Source of the DNA: Paramyrothecium sp. XJ0827
Lineage: Eukaryota > Ascomycota > Sordariomycetes > Hypocreales > Stachybotryaceae
Direction of reading: 5' to 3'
Assembly: GCA_020881915.1 (NCBI GenBank)
Contig: JAJFPB010000012.1
Coordinates: 620,001 to 684,000, forward strand
Length of the DNA: 64,000 nt
In this document: positions 40,866 through 52,051 of the stretch, piece after piece
How the letters are laid out: every line of letters starts with the position of its first letter
How positions within the stretch are numbered: the stretch's first letter is position 1
Position numbers and translations under genes: made by a program
The notes under the pieces: model-generated
The model's input: the letters and a program-made list of their open reading frames with translations, nothing else
Told to the model about the DNA's origin: nothing
The model's database searches: none

Positions 40866-43660
40866 TTTACGGGGGTTTAGGTACGGTAGATTCTGAATGA
40901 ACAATAACTCACTCACAATATGAACATAAGAATGAAAAAGAAAAAGAAAGAAAGAAAAGAGGTGCTTCTTTACCTCTAAGCTGGCCAAGGAATGTGTTGG
41001 TTTGGATACGTTGGTCCGGCTTTCCAAGTTGGTCAGGGCTCCTCTCTAATTATTATTACCCACCCACACTTGTAAGAGGCGCTGAACAACGGCAAGGGGT
41101 GGTGTCCACACAGCCACGCTGGGCACGTTTGTCGGCCAACCATTAGGCTTTCGGACAAGCCATAGTAGTAGGAAGACAGGGTGCCCTTGATAACTGATCT
41201 CTTGATAACGTAAGGCGACGGCTGCTATCTCTTGGAATGTGGGTACAAACATGTGTGGAAAGGGGGCCAAAGCCATCCACAGCTACCCCATAGGCAGTCA
41301 ATCGGCCTACTATGGGTTAGGCGGCATCGGTTCCCTGAAAACATAGTATCAACTTGGTGCAATCCGATCTGAATATTGCCTTTCATTATGCATTGGTGCC
41401 GTAGATGCGACGCAGATGCGTGATCCCATTTAGACATCATCTGTCTTGCATCATTGCTCTGGGGGTGTTCCGTTCAGCGAACTGGATTACCGCATGGAAT
41501 TATAGACATTCCCGAACTCCAGTACTATACTCTATGGGTTTTCTCACGGCTTGAGTAAGTCTACCGCCTGAGAAATGTGTTACGGGTTAATTATTCTGGG
41601 GCCAGTCATATGATTCTGCGAGCTGTTAAACCTTTTCGTGTATGGCGCGCCTTTCTCTATGTAGAGCCCTAATTGGTTCACGTTGGATGCTGACTGATCA
41701 GACTCAGCCTTTTTGCGTGCAATAAAATAACCTCAGGTCAGATCATCACGAGAGACTTGGCCAAGAGTGCTGTACTCGCGTCTGCCACCAGGCGTGCTTT
41801 GTAACGGGCCCAGAAAAATGACCATTTATGTGTTGAGCATGAAAATTAGCAAGTCAATTTGAGTGTCGAAACCCGCTGAAGCAATGAATTAAGCGGATTT
41901 GCTTTAGCCATTGTCCACGCTCTTAAGTTAGTCGTCTGCAGTTACAGCAAGGTGATCCAGCTTGTCCAGGTTGATAACATGCAGATGCGACATTTTTAGA
42001 ATGGATCAAACGTTTCTATTCATCTCTACTACCATTGAAGATTACTTTTAGCTGAAATCGTCGTTTGAGCGCACATAAGCTCTCCACAACCGGGCACCAG
42101 CTGAACATCCGTCAGCACTAGTAACCGATTCATGGTTGCACACGCACCGGCACCTCAAGGGTCTGTAATTGCCTTTTAATATTGGTTACACGGGCGTTGC
42201 CGGCTATCAAGCCTGAGTCTGACATATACAAGACACTGGGCATTTATTGGCTACTCATCATCCGGGTATTATTGAAGGCACTTTGTAGCCCCCAATGTCT
42301 GTATCAGGCCGCATCGGTGACATCCACAAGCTCAGTTAATGTCAAAACCCAATCACAATTTTGTTGTCTGGCAACAAAGTCTCGAACATCGGCTATTTAG
42401 GATAGACTAGTAGTTTGTGCCTCAATAGTCTCCTGCAGCTGCAGAAAGCTATCGCTGGCGGCTGATAAACAGGGTTTGGGGAGTTTGTATGAATGGTCGT
42501 CTTTCTTCAGGCCCAAGATGCTCAGGTTGATAATAATTTCTTGGGCATGAATAGATGAAGAGTGTGTGGGGGGGGTAAAGCAGAGGCTCGCAAATGAAGT
42601 CCATCCGGCAACGAAATGTTCGTAGCGACGGAGGCAAGGAGTTGATTACGCAGCACAAGTGAGCTCTAGGATCCTCTTGTTGTCTCAATGCGTACATGCT
42701 TGCAGTATCAAACTCGAAAGTTGTTAGTAAGGGGCTGACAGCACGTCTATCAAAGCTCGTTTGCTCAGGTTAACTGGGTTTGTCCTAGTTGGAATCGTCA
42801 ATTCTTGCCATAACTCTCAAACGTCGATCTTTCAAAGCAGCACTGAACGTCTCTAAGGAAAAACTATTGATTTCTCCAATCTTTGAAGTAATCAATTCCA
42901 TATACCGCTGCCATAAAACTTTCCATTGATGAGAGGTCCTCGAATGATAGCGAAACAGTGTAAAGACTTGGTTGGAGTTTTACAAGTGTTGCCCTCGCAT
43001 TAGCTAGTTACACAAGCGATGCCGCTGTGAGTTTCAACCTTTCAAGCAAAGACGAGCCAAGCAGCTTGATACCACTGTCTCGACGCCGAACATTCCGGCT
43101 GAAGAAGTTGAAACCTAGGCAGCCTACAACATGAAGCAGAATCTTCTGAGGCACAGATTGGATTATGGTAACAGGTCTTAATGGTCTCCAGAGGGCGTTG
43201 CACTAATAGTGGCTTTGATGAGGTGCTGTCTACGAAGACAAGGGGTTCAAATTGTTGTCGGCAAGGTATAAAAATGTGCGCGCTTCACCAGGCTGACCTG
43301 CGTCCAAATTCAGTTCACAAGTTGGTTCAAATCAGAATTAAGTCGGGTGAGACAAGACCAAAATATTGAGATGACACAGAAGTTCTTGAAAGGCAAAGAC
43401 TAGGCAGCGGCTTGCTCAACAGAAACACATTGAACTCTCCAAATATCTGATAGTCCAATCTTTTACCTATAAATCATGTGGTTGTTGAGGGTTAAGTTCA
43501 CATGCAGTGTTGTACATATTCAGCCGATCGTAGTAGGTTTGCTTCAATTGTAATGGCTCTCGTATTAATGCAAAATATTGCTCTGACTGTTGCAATTATC
43601 ATCACCCTTCTGCCTCTCGACCAACCTGGATGAGATGAAGCAATGACACTCTTCTACCTC
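40866..43660. other. Long intergenic stretch, no gene supported
   Basis: 2.8 kb. The leftmost part (40927-40960) is an A/G-rich (GAAA)n-like tract in the promoter of the FAD monooxygenase. The rest is AT-rich with only short frames on both strands and no recognisable motif or terminal repeat. Confidence 0.5.
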
Positions 43661-44563
43661 TCATACTTCCTCGCCGTTGTCGATGGTTGCGGTTCCCCCG
43701 CCTTCAGCTTCGGCAACGACCTTTGTCCTCAAAACGTCGCCGGCAGGATTGAGGTAGATGTTGCAGTAGGCGCTCAAGCCCCGATAAGGCTCGTACAGGT
43801 ATTGCAGCTCGAACTCTGCAACCTCGCCGTCCACGGAGATGGTCCTGTTGTGTCCCGTGAAAGACATGTCACGGCTGTAGTGGCCGATCACTTTGCGCCG
43901 TCGCTCAACGCCTTGGTTGTTAAGAAAAACATCGACCAGAGACCCATCCTGCGCTAGAATGCGGTTCCGGTGTATCGAGCCGGAGAAATTGTTGACGGAG
44001 TACAAGATGTTCTTCTCCAGTCGGGAAGTAAGATCTCTCTTCTTCAGAGCCTCTGCATCCTGCTGGCCTCCACCTCCACCGCCTACGGCATCACCCACAC
44101 CGTCCACAATGTCCGCCACGCCATCGCCGAGTGTAGCAATGACTGGGTTCAGATCGATGCTGGTAAGGACATCATCGACCATGCGCAGAATGTTGCCGAG
44201 GCGCGCCTCGAGCTCGACCTTGGCCGTGACGTTGTAGATGCCGAGCTTGACGCGATCAATGCTGGCGTCCACGCCCGCGTTGAAGTTGAGCAAGTTGAGA
44301 ACTTTCGCGTCCAGATTGATCTTGGCTGTGAGGTTCTGGACCTCAATCGAGATCTCGCCCACAGACACGGAAGCATTCAGGTACACATCAGGATCCTCGT
44401 TTAATGGAGCGATTCCGCTTGTAGTGCTTTCTGTCTCGTAAATGGCCGACTCATTGTCACCTCGGCGCGAGAGTCGGTAGCCGTAGTATCCATCGCCTTT
44501 TGCAGCGACCAGCGTTACCAGAGAGGCGGCGGCCAGGGCTGTTAGTGTCGAGCAAGTCTTCAT
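43661..44563 (-). CDS. Secreted repeat protein, paralogue of the gene at 45291
   Basis: 300 residues, one exon. Signal peptide MKTCSTLTALAAASLVTLVAA, then a dibasic site (RLSRRGD). The core begins DPDVYLNASVSVGEISIEVQ and contains two copies of a 16-residue pattern: IEVQNLTAKINLDAKV and LGIYNVTAKVELEARL, alternating hydrophobic as in beta strands or an amphipathic helix. IDLNPVIATLGDGVADIVDG follows, then a run of Gly and a second dibasic site (KKRDLTSR), after which the C-terminal part (HYSRDMSFTGHNRTISVDG) may be released by a Kex2-like protease. Divergent from and homologous to the next gene. Family not recognised. Confidence 0.75.
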   Translation of the reverse strand: MKTCSTLTALAAASLVTLVAAKGDGYYGYRLSRRGDNESAIYETESTTSGIAPLNEDPDVYLNASVSVGEISIEVQNLTAKINLDAKVLNLLNFNAGVDASIDRVKLGIYNVTAKVELEARLGNILRMVDDVLTSIDLNPVIATLGDGVADIVDGVGDAVGGGGGGQQDAEALKKRDLTSRLEKNILYSVNNFSGSIHRNRILAQDGSLVDVFLNNQGVERRRKVIGHYSRDMSFTGHNRTISVDGEVAEFELQYLYEPYRGLSAYCNIYLNPAGDVLRTKVVAEAEGGGTATIDNGEEV

Positions 44564-45290
44564 CGTGCTGGTTGAAGGAGGCCGCTGAGGGGACAGGAAA
44601 TGGGGAAGACGGTATTATGAGAACGTCGCGGGTGGGTATTGGTCCAGAACAAGAAAAGACTTGTTCTCCAACTCAGGGATGGCTCGAGTCTGGGCTCGTC
44701 CACTCACTGCGGAGTGAGACGTGTAAAAGTATGGACGAGGAGGCACACCTCGGACGGTACGATTCCATGGCAGATGCCGCCATCGCTGGAGCAATTCGAC
44801 CGGTAGCATGGAAGCGAGGCAATACTGCAGCATAAAATGTGCAAGCCATCCTTGTTTCATGCAGGGGTTGTCACATTAAGTTGATCCTGTGGAGCTCAGC
44901 ATGGCGTCTCAATTGGACGAACTTTTACCCAATCCCTGTCGCGACCCCACAAACACAATCTCGATCTATCATCCCAGGAAAGCCTATGGGTAATCTCTCT
45001 GTGACATGGGAAATCAGGTTTTTCATGAAGACCGTTGTGAGGGGAAACGTGGTAGACAGTATACGTCCACCCAATTAAGGTCATGGTATGGGACGGCAAC
45101 GGGTCCAAGCGAGATTAGCCTACGTAGCTGATGTAAAGATCTCATGCCATATATCCATCTCCCTGGTCTGCTGATTAGAGCCAGCAGTGCCGTGGCGGCT
45201 GGAATTGAGACCCAAAACACCAAGCCATCTCCACATTTGCGTTAGATTTTGCATTGATTGTTGACTGCCAAAGTCGAATCAGTGTCCAAA
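44564..45290. promoter_or_regulatory. Divergent promoter of the two secreted paralogues
   Basis: 727 bp between the start codons at 44563 and 45291. Shared upstream region of two homologous genes, consistent with an inverted duplication and common control. No motif I can name. Confidence 0.5.
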
Positions 45291-46175
45291 ATGCGCGTTC
45301 AATTCTTCAGATCACTGTTGGTCGGCCATCTGATCGGTCTAGCCAGCGCACAAACTCCGGACTCCACGGCGGCTGTTCCTACATCGGACAGCCCTCCAAT
45401 TGAGCCTACAACATCATCCGGAAATACGGGCAGCGCAACAACGACGGCCTCCAGCACGAGGAGCAGCTCGCCGCTCGGTCCCCCAGATGTTTACCTCAAA
45501 GTCCCCGAGCTCTCAGTTGGCCGCATTGAGCTAGACGTTGACAATCTCCGCGCGGATATCAACCTCAACGCTGACATTGCTCGCTTGGTCCAGATCAACG
45601 CTGGCATCCAGATCGGCATTGAAAAGGTCAACATCACCATCGCAGACGTGGAAGCAGAGCTTGAGCTAGTCGTTAGACTGGGCCACTTGGTCGAGATCGT
45701 CAACCGGACACTAGCTTCACTGGACCTCAATCCTGCACTCGTCAATCTTCTCGACTCGGTGGGTGACATCGTGGAGGGTGTCATTGGCGCCGTAGATGGT
45801 CTGCTTGGTTCCATCACTCAGGGTGATAAGAAGCTCAATTTCCTGGTTGACAACCTTGGCAACATTGTCCAGGAAGTCATCAGCGGTGGCGGAGATGCAG
45901 TTAGCACCATTATCGGCAACTATAGGCAGAACATGACTTACACAGGCCAAGAGAAGACCTTACCAAATGGTCTGTTGCAGAGGACGTACGAGTACACAGA
46001 ACTCAGTGCGTTAGTAAATATCGTCTTCAATTCACTAGGCCAGATTGTACAGGCGCAGGTTGTCAAGGGCGGTGGCTCAGGAGACGAGGAGGATGAGGAG
46101 GATGAACCCAGTGGTGTCCCGGAATCGACGCCCCCAGCGACATCCAATGCAGCACCGACGCCATCGAGTGCTTAA
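45291..46175 (+). CDS. Secreted repeat protein, paralogue of the gene at 43661
   Basis: 294 residues from the ATG at 45291; the frame is open a little further up but without ATG. Signal peptide MRVQFFRSLLVGHLIGLASA, then a Ser/Thr/Pro-rich segment. The core (PPDVYLKVPELSVGRIELDV, then NLRADINLNADI, then INAGIQIGIEKVNITIADVE, then ASLDLNPALVNLLDSVGDIV) aligns along its whole length with the leftward gene. No dibasic site follows the core here. YRQNMTYTGQEKTLPNG parallels the partner's C-terminal part. It ends with an acidic run (DEEDEEDE) and a Ser/Pro/Thr tail, without a GPI-type hydrophobic end. Role unknown; cell-wall or surface protein likely. Confidence 0.75.
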   Translation: MRVQFFRSLLVGHLIGLASAQTPDSTAAVPTSDSPPIEPTTSSGNTGSATTTASSTRSSSPLGPPDVYLKVPELSVGRIELDVDNLRADINLNADIARLVQINAGIQIGIEKVNITIADVEAELELVVRLGHLVEIVNRTLASLDLNPALVNLLDSVGDIVEGVIGAVDGLLGSITQGDKKLNFLVDNLGNIVQEVISGGGDAVSTIIGNYRQNMTYTGQEKTLPNGLLQRTYEYTELSALVNIVFNSLGQIVQAQVVKGGGSGDEEDEEDEPSGVPESTPPATSNAAPTPSSA

Positions 46176-46727
46176 TATATATCAAATATGTTAAAATAAG
46201 AAGCAAAAACCCACAATACAACTTGACTTGCTGATACTATTCGATCGATGTATCGAGTATCTGGATCCTTTGTACACTTTTTCAGGTCGGGACATCACTT
46301 CCACTCAAAGACAGAAGTCCGTGGCGGGAATGGCTATGCCCCTACTTCCTGTCCAGCCGGGACCTGAAATTCGTATGCCACGGAGCACGAGTGCAAAACA
46401 ACATCTGGGAGCTGCGTCGTCAAGTGGTGTATACGATTCAGCTCAGTTTGCCCAAATTCACTGAATTACTGGGATGAGATCTTGAGGTTTGCTCCAGATT
46501 CGAAACTCCCATGGACTTACGCCAAATCCACAGCAATCACAAAGCCATTGGCTGTCATTTCTCTTCTTTGATTCTGCCAAAGTGACTTCTCACCGGTGCA
46601 TATCATTTCAAGCAACCACTTACCCAGCTGATTACGCAGGGCTTCGCCATTTATTGAACGAAGTAATAATGTCAAATTCTAACCAAGGCAATACGGCTCC
46701 ATCTTTGTATCCCCGTAAAATAGGTTT
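46176..46727. other. Intergenic between convergent genes
   Basis: No gene seen. Confidence 0.5.
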
Positions 46728-47774
46728 CTAGATTAGATCCTCACGTCGTCTCGGTCCCTCACAAGTCTCAAAACGAGGAAACTTGGACATAAGCCTCTCG
46801 TCATCGTAATTTTCCCTACTTTGAAGTGTCTTAGCCAGCATCGCGAGTCCGTCGACTGTTGCCACGCGTGCCGTGCTTCCTCCGGAAGAGCTATCGTTCT
46901 TCCCCATGAATTGCAATGCCGCCTTTCGGCAGCCCTTCCGGAAGTCGATTTTGCACGAGTCGCCGACCGTCTCCCGATGGATAAGGCTGGCCGCATTCCG
47001 CGCTCCGATGCAGTGGTCATAAAGAAAATCTACGTGCTCGCTCTCGTCATAGATAGGCGAGTCGAAGTCTATAGTCAAGGTGATAGGATCCACGCGGAAG
47101 CGCATCCCATTACTCCGGGTGTAAAGAGCCGTTAGAATGTCGGACGTAGATTCTAGTTTCGTGCTGTCCAGGTCCAGGTTCACAGACACGGCACGGTAAC
47201 ACTGCCTAGTACTCGTCAACAAGTAGTCATCTTGGGCAGGCAATGCTGCTCACAATTGTTCTCGATGTGGCGAGTTATGCCGCTTCACGCAGCCGGGCGT
47301 CAGCTCCCAGACCTCGGGGTCACAGCTCGCCCAGGAATGCCAGTTGTAGCACCAGTTCAGGCTGTCCATCCCCCAGCGGCGAATTTTAGATGTTGCTACT
47401 GCGCCCATGCGCTTGGTCCAAGCGCTCATGTCGCCAGGCGTGAAGCCGTAGAAGGAGAAGAACACTTTATTAAGGCTGATGGCAGCTAGTTTTCGTGCTG
47501 TCTCCTGTCGAATCTGACAACAAATCCGTGCGAGAATCCACGGGTCATGGTGCTGGCGCAGGAGTTCCTGCAGCTCTGCCTGCTCACGGTGAGGAGCAGT
47601 CCCTACGCTGACAATGTTGAAAGCGTTAATTTTGTGCATGAGGCCGTGTTCAGGAGACATGACAAGGGTGTAGTTTGGGTCCACGAAGTTAAAAGTGCCA
47701 GGCTCCAGCAAGACATCGTAGATGAGCATGCGGATCTCCAGAGGGAGGGTCAATAGGGAGATTTGACGACTCAT
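46728..47774 (-). pseudogene. F-box-like fungal protein interrupted by one stop
   Basis: From the ATG at 47774 the protein starts MSRQISLLTLPLEIRMLIYD, the LPxEIRxxIY motif of a large family of fungal F-box-like proteins. The frame runs to a TGA at 47252-47250. The same frame then continues open for another 174 codons to 46728, with protein-like content (YRAVSVNLDLDSTK, RFRVDPITLTIDFDSP). I found no GT-AG intron that removes the TGA and keeps frame. Either a nonsense mutation (a CGA codon would need only one C-to-T change) or two separate products. Role unknown. Confidence 0.5.
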
Positions 47775-50700
47775 CGTGTGTCGCACGCAGTATCATTGCT
47801 AAACAGAGGAAAAGAAAGAGGAATGAGGGTCATGGTTCAGAGTCTTCAAGTATCTATGCTTTGAGCCATGGTGGGGTGGCACAGGGATCATCAACTCTTG
47901 GCTGTTGGCTGTTCGCTGCAGGGAGAGGATGTCAGATTTAAGTGAGGAGAGAATGTCAGATTTAAGGAGAGGATGTCAGATTTAAGTAACGTTATATTAC
48001 CAATCACCTTTGAGAATCCTTCTTAAACCTCCACTGGTACAGCCTAATTTGAGTCGTATATACATGCAGTAAGCTAGAATGGTGCAAGTTTGTCATCTAG
48101 GAAGTTGTATCATGGATTGCTGACATGGGCTCCTAGCAACGCAGTCGGTTCGCCTTCCGGGCACGGTAAACTTTAGTTGCTTATTCAGTCTTACATCTCG
48201 AAAGTCTATTCAATAGTAAAAGGGTGGTGAAGCGAATGGAAGCAACCAAACTTACCGTGGTTAAGCAGAGAGTCATTCATAAATGATGGCAACTAGTCAC
48301 GGGTGAGCCGCTAGGTATAGCATCGAACCTCAGACTACCACTACGTGATTTCTGTTTGCAATAGCGATTTGCGATATTAACGAGGTTTGCCAGAGCTTTT
48401 CGCGTGCCACCCACGCCTAATCTCATACGCAAGAGATGAAGCATCACGAGCCGGCGCACTAAGAGGGGTGGGTAATAGGCTCGAAAGAAGATTCGAAAAC
48501 TCGCAGCTCGCACTTCACGACTACGCTTCGGATACCGTATTCTCTCTCTGATTTATCCGAGGCGCATAAGCTGAGGGTAAGGTAGAAGCACAACAGCTTC
48601 GGCACTCGCGACTCGGGCCCGAACCATGTCGAGCTCCTAAGGCGTTTGGTCTCTACCAGGAATTGTTAGCTAATCTGAACATTACAATATTTTGCTTGAT
48701 GGTCAAGGTCAGGGTGGAAATTTCCAAAACTGTTCAGGAATCTGTTTAACACCACGTACAATGTGGTTCATACATAATCATGAGCCAAGACGGCGATTAT
48801 AAGCATTGACGATCAGAAGTACCGTCGGCTGGCGGCCATGTCCCAGGTAAGTAGTCTTTTCTCAGCGCGGTGAAGTGAAAGTACTGTCGGAAGTAAGGCC
48901 AAGAGGCTTTCCCATCAAGGCATCAACGTTGGAAGCGGGAGTCCGCAGCGAGGGTGTCCCGCTAGTAGCTGGGGATCCTCCACCTCGACGGAATGGAAGA
49001 CTGCAGTAGGGCCTCTGATACGATACAATGCGCGATACAATGCGGCATTGGTCTCATGTCACTGAGTCAGGCAACCTCGGGTTCTTCAGAATCGTGGGGT
49101 AAAGACATGATGATGTATGGCTATGACAAACTGAAGTCACCTCAAATGACGGAACTGATGTACGCCTTATTCATTTTCATAAGGCCGGCAGGCATCCGCA
49201 GGATCAGCAGGAACCAATAATGAAACTGGTTTCCAGGTTCGGGATTGAGATTGGTGGTCTTGACCTGCTTTAAACCACGCGAGACCCAAGTCCCGGATCT
49301 CATGCACTGGACTATCGACCAAGAGTCGTCCTCCGATACTGACTGTATCAGTTGGATCAGTTGACATAACAACAGTGGTACAGAGTCACGACTTGATACC
49401 TACGTAGTAGGGCATGGTAGTGCACATTTGAGATTAACATTGGTGTGCAGCTAATCGGCTTGACAGACTGTAAAGTACTACGATTGGTGTCCGTATATCT
49501 CTCCAGAAAGATTATCCTTTTGAGTGTCGGAGGCCGCCGCCGGTGTGCCCAGCTCTAAGTTGATCCCCAAGGTTAATTTGGTATTCAAAACTCTACGAAG
49601 ACTATAGAATAATCTTGTAGCTGGAGCATATTTAAATGAGGAGAAAGTGCTTTATAGTATTTGTAGAGTGTGAGCTGTTTAAACAACTGAATTCTTGTAC
49701 TCTCTACGAATATTTTTCGGTTTACCAGCCGTAGCTGCTTACACTGAAGGATGAGGTGGTGAAGCAGAAACTCAGAATTCGAAGCCAAACACTCCGTTCT
49801 CTCTAAGTCTACCCTGCACGGCCTCTAGATCTCTCCAAGCTTGTGGTTCGCAAGTGAATGACAAGAGACATTCACTACTGCCCGATGGTAAATGTAAAGA
49901 GGGTCCACTGCTAAAAGGTCAGCCTGGCTCACCACTCGCATGCCACGCAGCTCTGTCTAGCTCAGGCGACAGCGGCGAGATCTCAGTCCTGAAAAGGGAA
50001 AGGGAAATGCTTATCATGGATAATGCTGCAGGTGGCTGGAAACAACACAAAAACAAATAAAAGTCAATTCCTCCGGTCACGCTAGGCATGATTTAGGGCG
50101 ACACAAGGTGCAGGACGATTTGAGCCACAGCGACTAGCAAGCACCCAGCATGCGATTATGGCATGCTGGGCTGATGTGGAGGGTCGTGGCTTGTTATGAC
50201 GAGGGCGTCACCCATGCCACGATTGTGATTGCGATAACCAGAGACTCGTTCCATGGCAACATGCCTGCGAAGGACTCACCCTTGCCACCAGTACAACGGA
50301 GCCCGAGAAGCTCGAGCAAGGTCGGCGCCATTTCTGCACGGTACAATTTTACCAACACGAGATTATGCAGGTGGCCAAGGTAAAACATTTAGATTTATGC
50401 ATGCCCGTTTCGCCATAACCTTCGAGGCTGGCTGGCCAGGCCTGAGCCCTCCGGCTCTCGGCCGTCTGGACAACCTTGTTGCGTATGGCACATCCCTCTT
50501 ACATTAAGCCTGGACTGGACATCTTGAACTCATTCCGGGCAGCTGCTGCTGCTCATGCAGCACGGTTTGGACGCACCGCGCGCCCGGTAGCGGAGCGCAG
50601 GCACAATTTGTCTCTGAAGGGCTCATGGGAGTTTTCGGAGCCGCTCAGCAGTTTTGTATGTAATGAAACATGGCGCCTGTCCAATCGAAAGCCGCCGAAA

Positions 50701-51719
50701 TGACTTGCAAAACCCCGAGGCTGGCTCCGCCTTGATGTCATGAACGCTTCCGGTTAGTGAAGGTCTGGCACGAAAGAAATCTCTGATTCTAGAAAATCCC
50801 GAGCGAACATCCACCCTTGATTCGGCAATTCGGCCTCCACAAAATCGCCCTGCGCTTGGCCCGACTCAGGCCTAGGCGCTGCCCATTCGGAAGTTAATGC
50901 CGCGGCCGGCTCGGGCCCCCTCCACCCCTGGAGCTGGCTCCTTGGCCGCCCTGCCCTGCCGTGCCCTTACCTTCAGCCCAGTCAATGAGCCTCACACCTT
51001 TTGCCGCTTGGCAGGGACGAACTGCCGGCTTGGTAGAGACGAAAATAACTTCCGCCGCGCACAATCTGGCAGGGCGGCCGACGCGTGAGAGCTTGTTTGT
51101 CGCCGTGATGGCGGAAAGCATATCTCGACCATAACTTGTGGCTTGCCTCCGCTGTCTTCTCCCTTCTTCTTATCTTCTCTTTTCCTCTATTCCCCCCCGA
51201 GCCGTCCGTCTCCCCCTTCGAACAACCCGGTTCCAGGGGGGCAGATGTGAAGGGCGTAAACCCGGACTCAGTCCGAGCCCCAGCAGAACAGAGGTTTCCA
51301 TTAGTCAACCCAACGATGCCCGTGCCGCTCCCGGTGGCCAACCAACGGAGCAGAGAGGCCCTGTGCCAGCGCTAGGTGACGTTAGACGCGGTCCATTGCG
51401 GAATTCGTGGCGTAATGAGATCCACCGGATTACCCTCACAAAACCTCCCAAACCTCCACCGCGACCCGGCCTACCGCCGTGTTAGAGGATGGCTGCGGAC
51501 GGCGGCTTCAACGCAAACCCATGGCTTGCGTCGGTTCCCTTGGGGGCTCTTTCATTCTCGTCGACCAAAGTGCGGAGGGATAGACTTTGCGGGGTGACGA
51601 ACTCTGCAGAATCTGGGGATCTACAGGATTGAGCGACGAGTGCCCGGTCGTCTCGTGTCTGTCTCGCGAAAACGCGGAGAGGCCAACCCCCGGGGCCGAG
51701 ATCTACTCGTCGACGTGCA
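47775..51719. other. Gene-poor 3.9 kb, no gene supported
   Basis: Starts with the F-box-like promoter and the 22-bp repeat listed below. 48.0-50.0 kb is AT-rich with only short frames. 50.4-51.7 kb becomes GC-rich and leads into the mtr promoter. No transposase, reverse transcriptase, terminal repeat or RNA gene recognised. Confidence 0.5.
47922..47987 (+). repeat. Three tandem 22-bp repeats
   Basis: Units at 47922-47943, 47944-47965 and 47966-47987. Units 1 and 3 are identical (GGAGAGGATGTCAGATTTAA plus GT); unit 2 differs at a few positions. About 150 bp upstream of the F-box-like start codon. Confidence 0.85.
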
Positions 51720-52051
51720 TATAAAAAAGGTTGAGCTTCGGTCACCCTCGGGCGATACGGGCTCTCCTTGACCCACCGTCGTTATCTTACAAAATCTCGC
51801 TCGCCTCTCTTCCTACTCGCAATCCGTCTTTCTTCCCTCACTTTCCCTCACTCGCCTCGCCTCCGGCTGCTGTCTCTTCCCTCCCCTCGTCCTCGCCTGC
51901 ACTACTTCAACCAGTGCCCTTCTCAAATTCTGCGTGGTGCCTCTTCTTCTCTTCTCTCTCCTCTTCAGCCCAGGACACTTCAACAGTGCGTGTCCTAGTT
52001 AGGGTTCTTCACTCTCCATTTGAGTTTCTCCATACCTGACAGTCCACCACC
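51720..52051 (+). promoter_or_regulatory. Core promoter and CT-rich leader of the amino acid permease
   Basis: A strong TATA box (TATAAAAAA, 51720-51728) is followed by a long pyrimidine-rich leader (about 51770-52020), typical of highly expressed fungal genes. The start codon context is CCACCACCATG. Confidence 0.7.

Noticed and set aside
40927..40960. A/G-rich tract as possible transposon end
   Set aside because: Simple (GAAA)n-like sequence in a promoter, with no terminal repeats or target duplication seen.
50894..51485. GC-rich open frames on both strands before the permease
   Set aside because: Low-complexity Pro/Arg/Ser frames with no motif; better explained as promoter GC content.
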